Virus record (IMG/VR): IMGVR_UViG_3300032265_000589
Span: 1-29,473 of that record
DNA from: a virus
Reading direction: 5' to 3' (one strand)
DNA length: 29,473 nt
Position numbers and translations under genes: made by a program. Under the pieces are notes generated by a model. The model was not told the DNA's origin and did not search any database. It saw only the letters and a program-made list of their open reading frames with translations. The first letter of the stretch is position 1; every line of letters begins with the position of its first letter. This document shows positions 28,972-29,473 of the stretch, one piece after another.

Positions 28972-28974
28972 CAA

Positions 28975-29439
28975 ATGAAACTAATAATAGCACTACTGCT
29001 CTTAGCTACAACATCCCTTGGACAAAGGTACATATCAATAAACCCCTCCTTCTACACAGGTGTAGGTAGTGTATCCCAAAGAACAAGCCTAGCAGTCGAA
29101 GCCGGCAAGCAATGGGGACCATTCAGTACAGGAGTAGATCTAGGTAAGACAAACCTATCCACACAGAATGGTACAGACACCACCTGGTATTTAGAGGTAA
29201 GGCCTAGCTTAAGTGTATTCCAGCAAGACAAGTTCACCAACACCTTGAACATAGGAATGGGTTATATCTTCTCAGCAGAAGAGAATGTCATGACAGAGCT
29301 TACCACAGGAATACAATACATGCCTAAGAGCAGATTATGTTACAACTTATTCTTTGGCACCTATTACTTCAGCGGTAAGTATTCATCTAGCTCTCAGAAT
29401 TACCTAGGGTTACAAATAAGCTATTTCTTTAAAAAATAA
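28975..29439 (+). CDS. Small secreted beta-barrel-like outer-membrane protein
   Basis: A 154-residue protein with a clear type I signal peptide (MKLIIALLLLATTSLG, cleavage near residues 16-17, no lipobox Cys). The mature part alternates polar and hydrophobic residues in short beta strands (FSTGVDLGKT, TWYLEVRPSLSVF, NTLNIGMGYIF, CYNLFFGTYYFSG) and ends NYLGLQISYFFKK, a strand with a terminal aromatic like outer-membrane barrels. About eight strands would fit. A phage gene for such a protein could change the host surface to block other phages or DNA entry. Host-derived transfer is also possible. No specific family is recognised. Confidence 0.65.
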   Translation: MKLIIALLLLATTSLGQRYISINPSFYTGVGSVSQRTSLAVEAGKQWGPFSTGVDLGKTNLSTQNGTDTTWYLEVRPSLSVFQQDKFTNTLNIGMGYIFSAEENVMTELTTGIQYMPKSRLCYNLFFGTYYFSGKYSSSSQNYLGLQISYFFKK

Positions 29440-29452
29440 AATATAAATAAGA

Positions 29453-29473
29453 ATGAAAGGTAAATTATATCAG
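29453..29473 (+). CDS. Start of a further gene (truncated by window end)
   Basis: ATG at 29453 opens a frame encoding MKGKLYQ, 13 bases after the preceding stop with an A/T-rich leader (ATAAATAAGA) like other starts here. Only seven codons are visible, so no product can be inferred. Confidence 0.35.

Noticed and set aside
1-29473. Integrase, transposase, insertion sequence or prophage attachment site
   Set aside because: No recombinase family signature, terminal inverted repeats or target duplications were found; the two tRNA genes show no adjacent integrase or duplicated 3' end.

Overview
The window is a gene-dense, A+T-rich, one-directional stretch of a tailed-phage genome; every credible gene is on the + strand. 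The host is most likely a member of the Bacteroidetes (Bacteroidota). Intergenic gaps, and one gene end, carry the promoter form of that phylum: a TTTG element, a spacer of 19-21 bases, then TAnnTTTG, with the 9-mer TATATTTGC seen exactly three times. Most start codons follow A/T-rich leaders such as AATTATG, without a Shine-Dalgarno sequence. The set of replication, recombination and nucleotide genes without ribosomal or metabolic operons points to a large lytic phage and not to a chromosome.

Layout. 1-1153: the end of a probable virion module (two unrecognised proteins). 1178-4340: a zinc-ribbon microprotein, a short and divergent family-A DNA polymerase, an unknown gene and a gp32-like single-strand DNA-binding protein, closed by a long hairpin. 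4367-6493: tightly packed small unknown genes, an unusual tRNA-Thr and a possible overlapping-frame membrane peptide. 6505-11771: recombination and replication core: UvsX/RecA-like recombinase, 5'-nuclease, Rnl5-type RNA ligase, dNMP kinase, DnaB-type helicase. 11854-14494: class I ribonucleotide reductase (beta then alpha). 14563-17938: new promoter, small membrane protein, dUTPase, two unknowns and a T7-like DNA polymerase with proofreading domain. 17949-20452: GroES and GroEL with two small genes between them. 20464-23959: small zinc and coiled-coil proteins, a RecB/Cas4-like nuclease and a GT4 glycosyltransferase. 23988-26478: tRNA-like element, an ABC-exporter membrane domain without ATPase, and unknowns. 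26468-28534: thymidylate synthase split in two by a GIY-YIG homing endonuclease gene. 28540-29473: unknowns, a zinc microprotein and a small secreted beta-barrel-like protein.

How it works together. SSB, UvsX, helicase, 5'-nuclease and the T7-like polymerase form most of a replisome (no primase or clamp is seen here). RNR, dUTPase, ThyA and dNMP kinase supply dNTPs and make dTTP. RNA ligase and the tRNA genes suggest repair or supplementation of host tRNAs. GroEL/ES probably folds phage proteins.

The observations I rate highest are the thyA gene, interrupted at a point where joining the two halves restores one reading frame but where there is too little room for a self-splicing intron; the phage GroEL with a rewritten substrate-binding patch; two dissimilar family-A polymerases; and a promoter whose spacer is itself a terminator-like hairpin.
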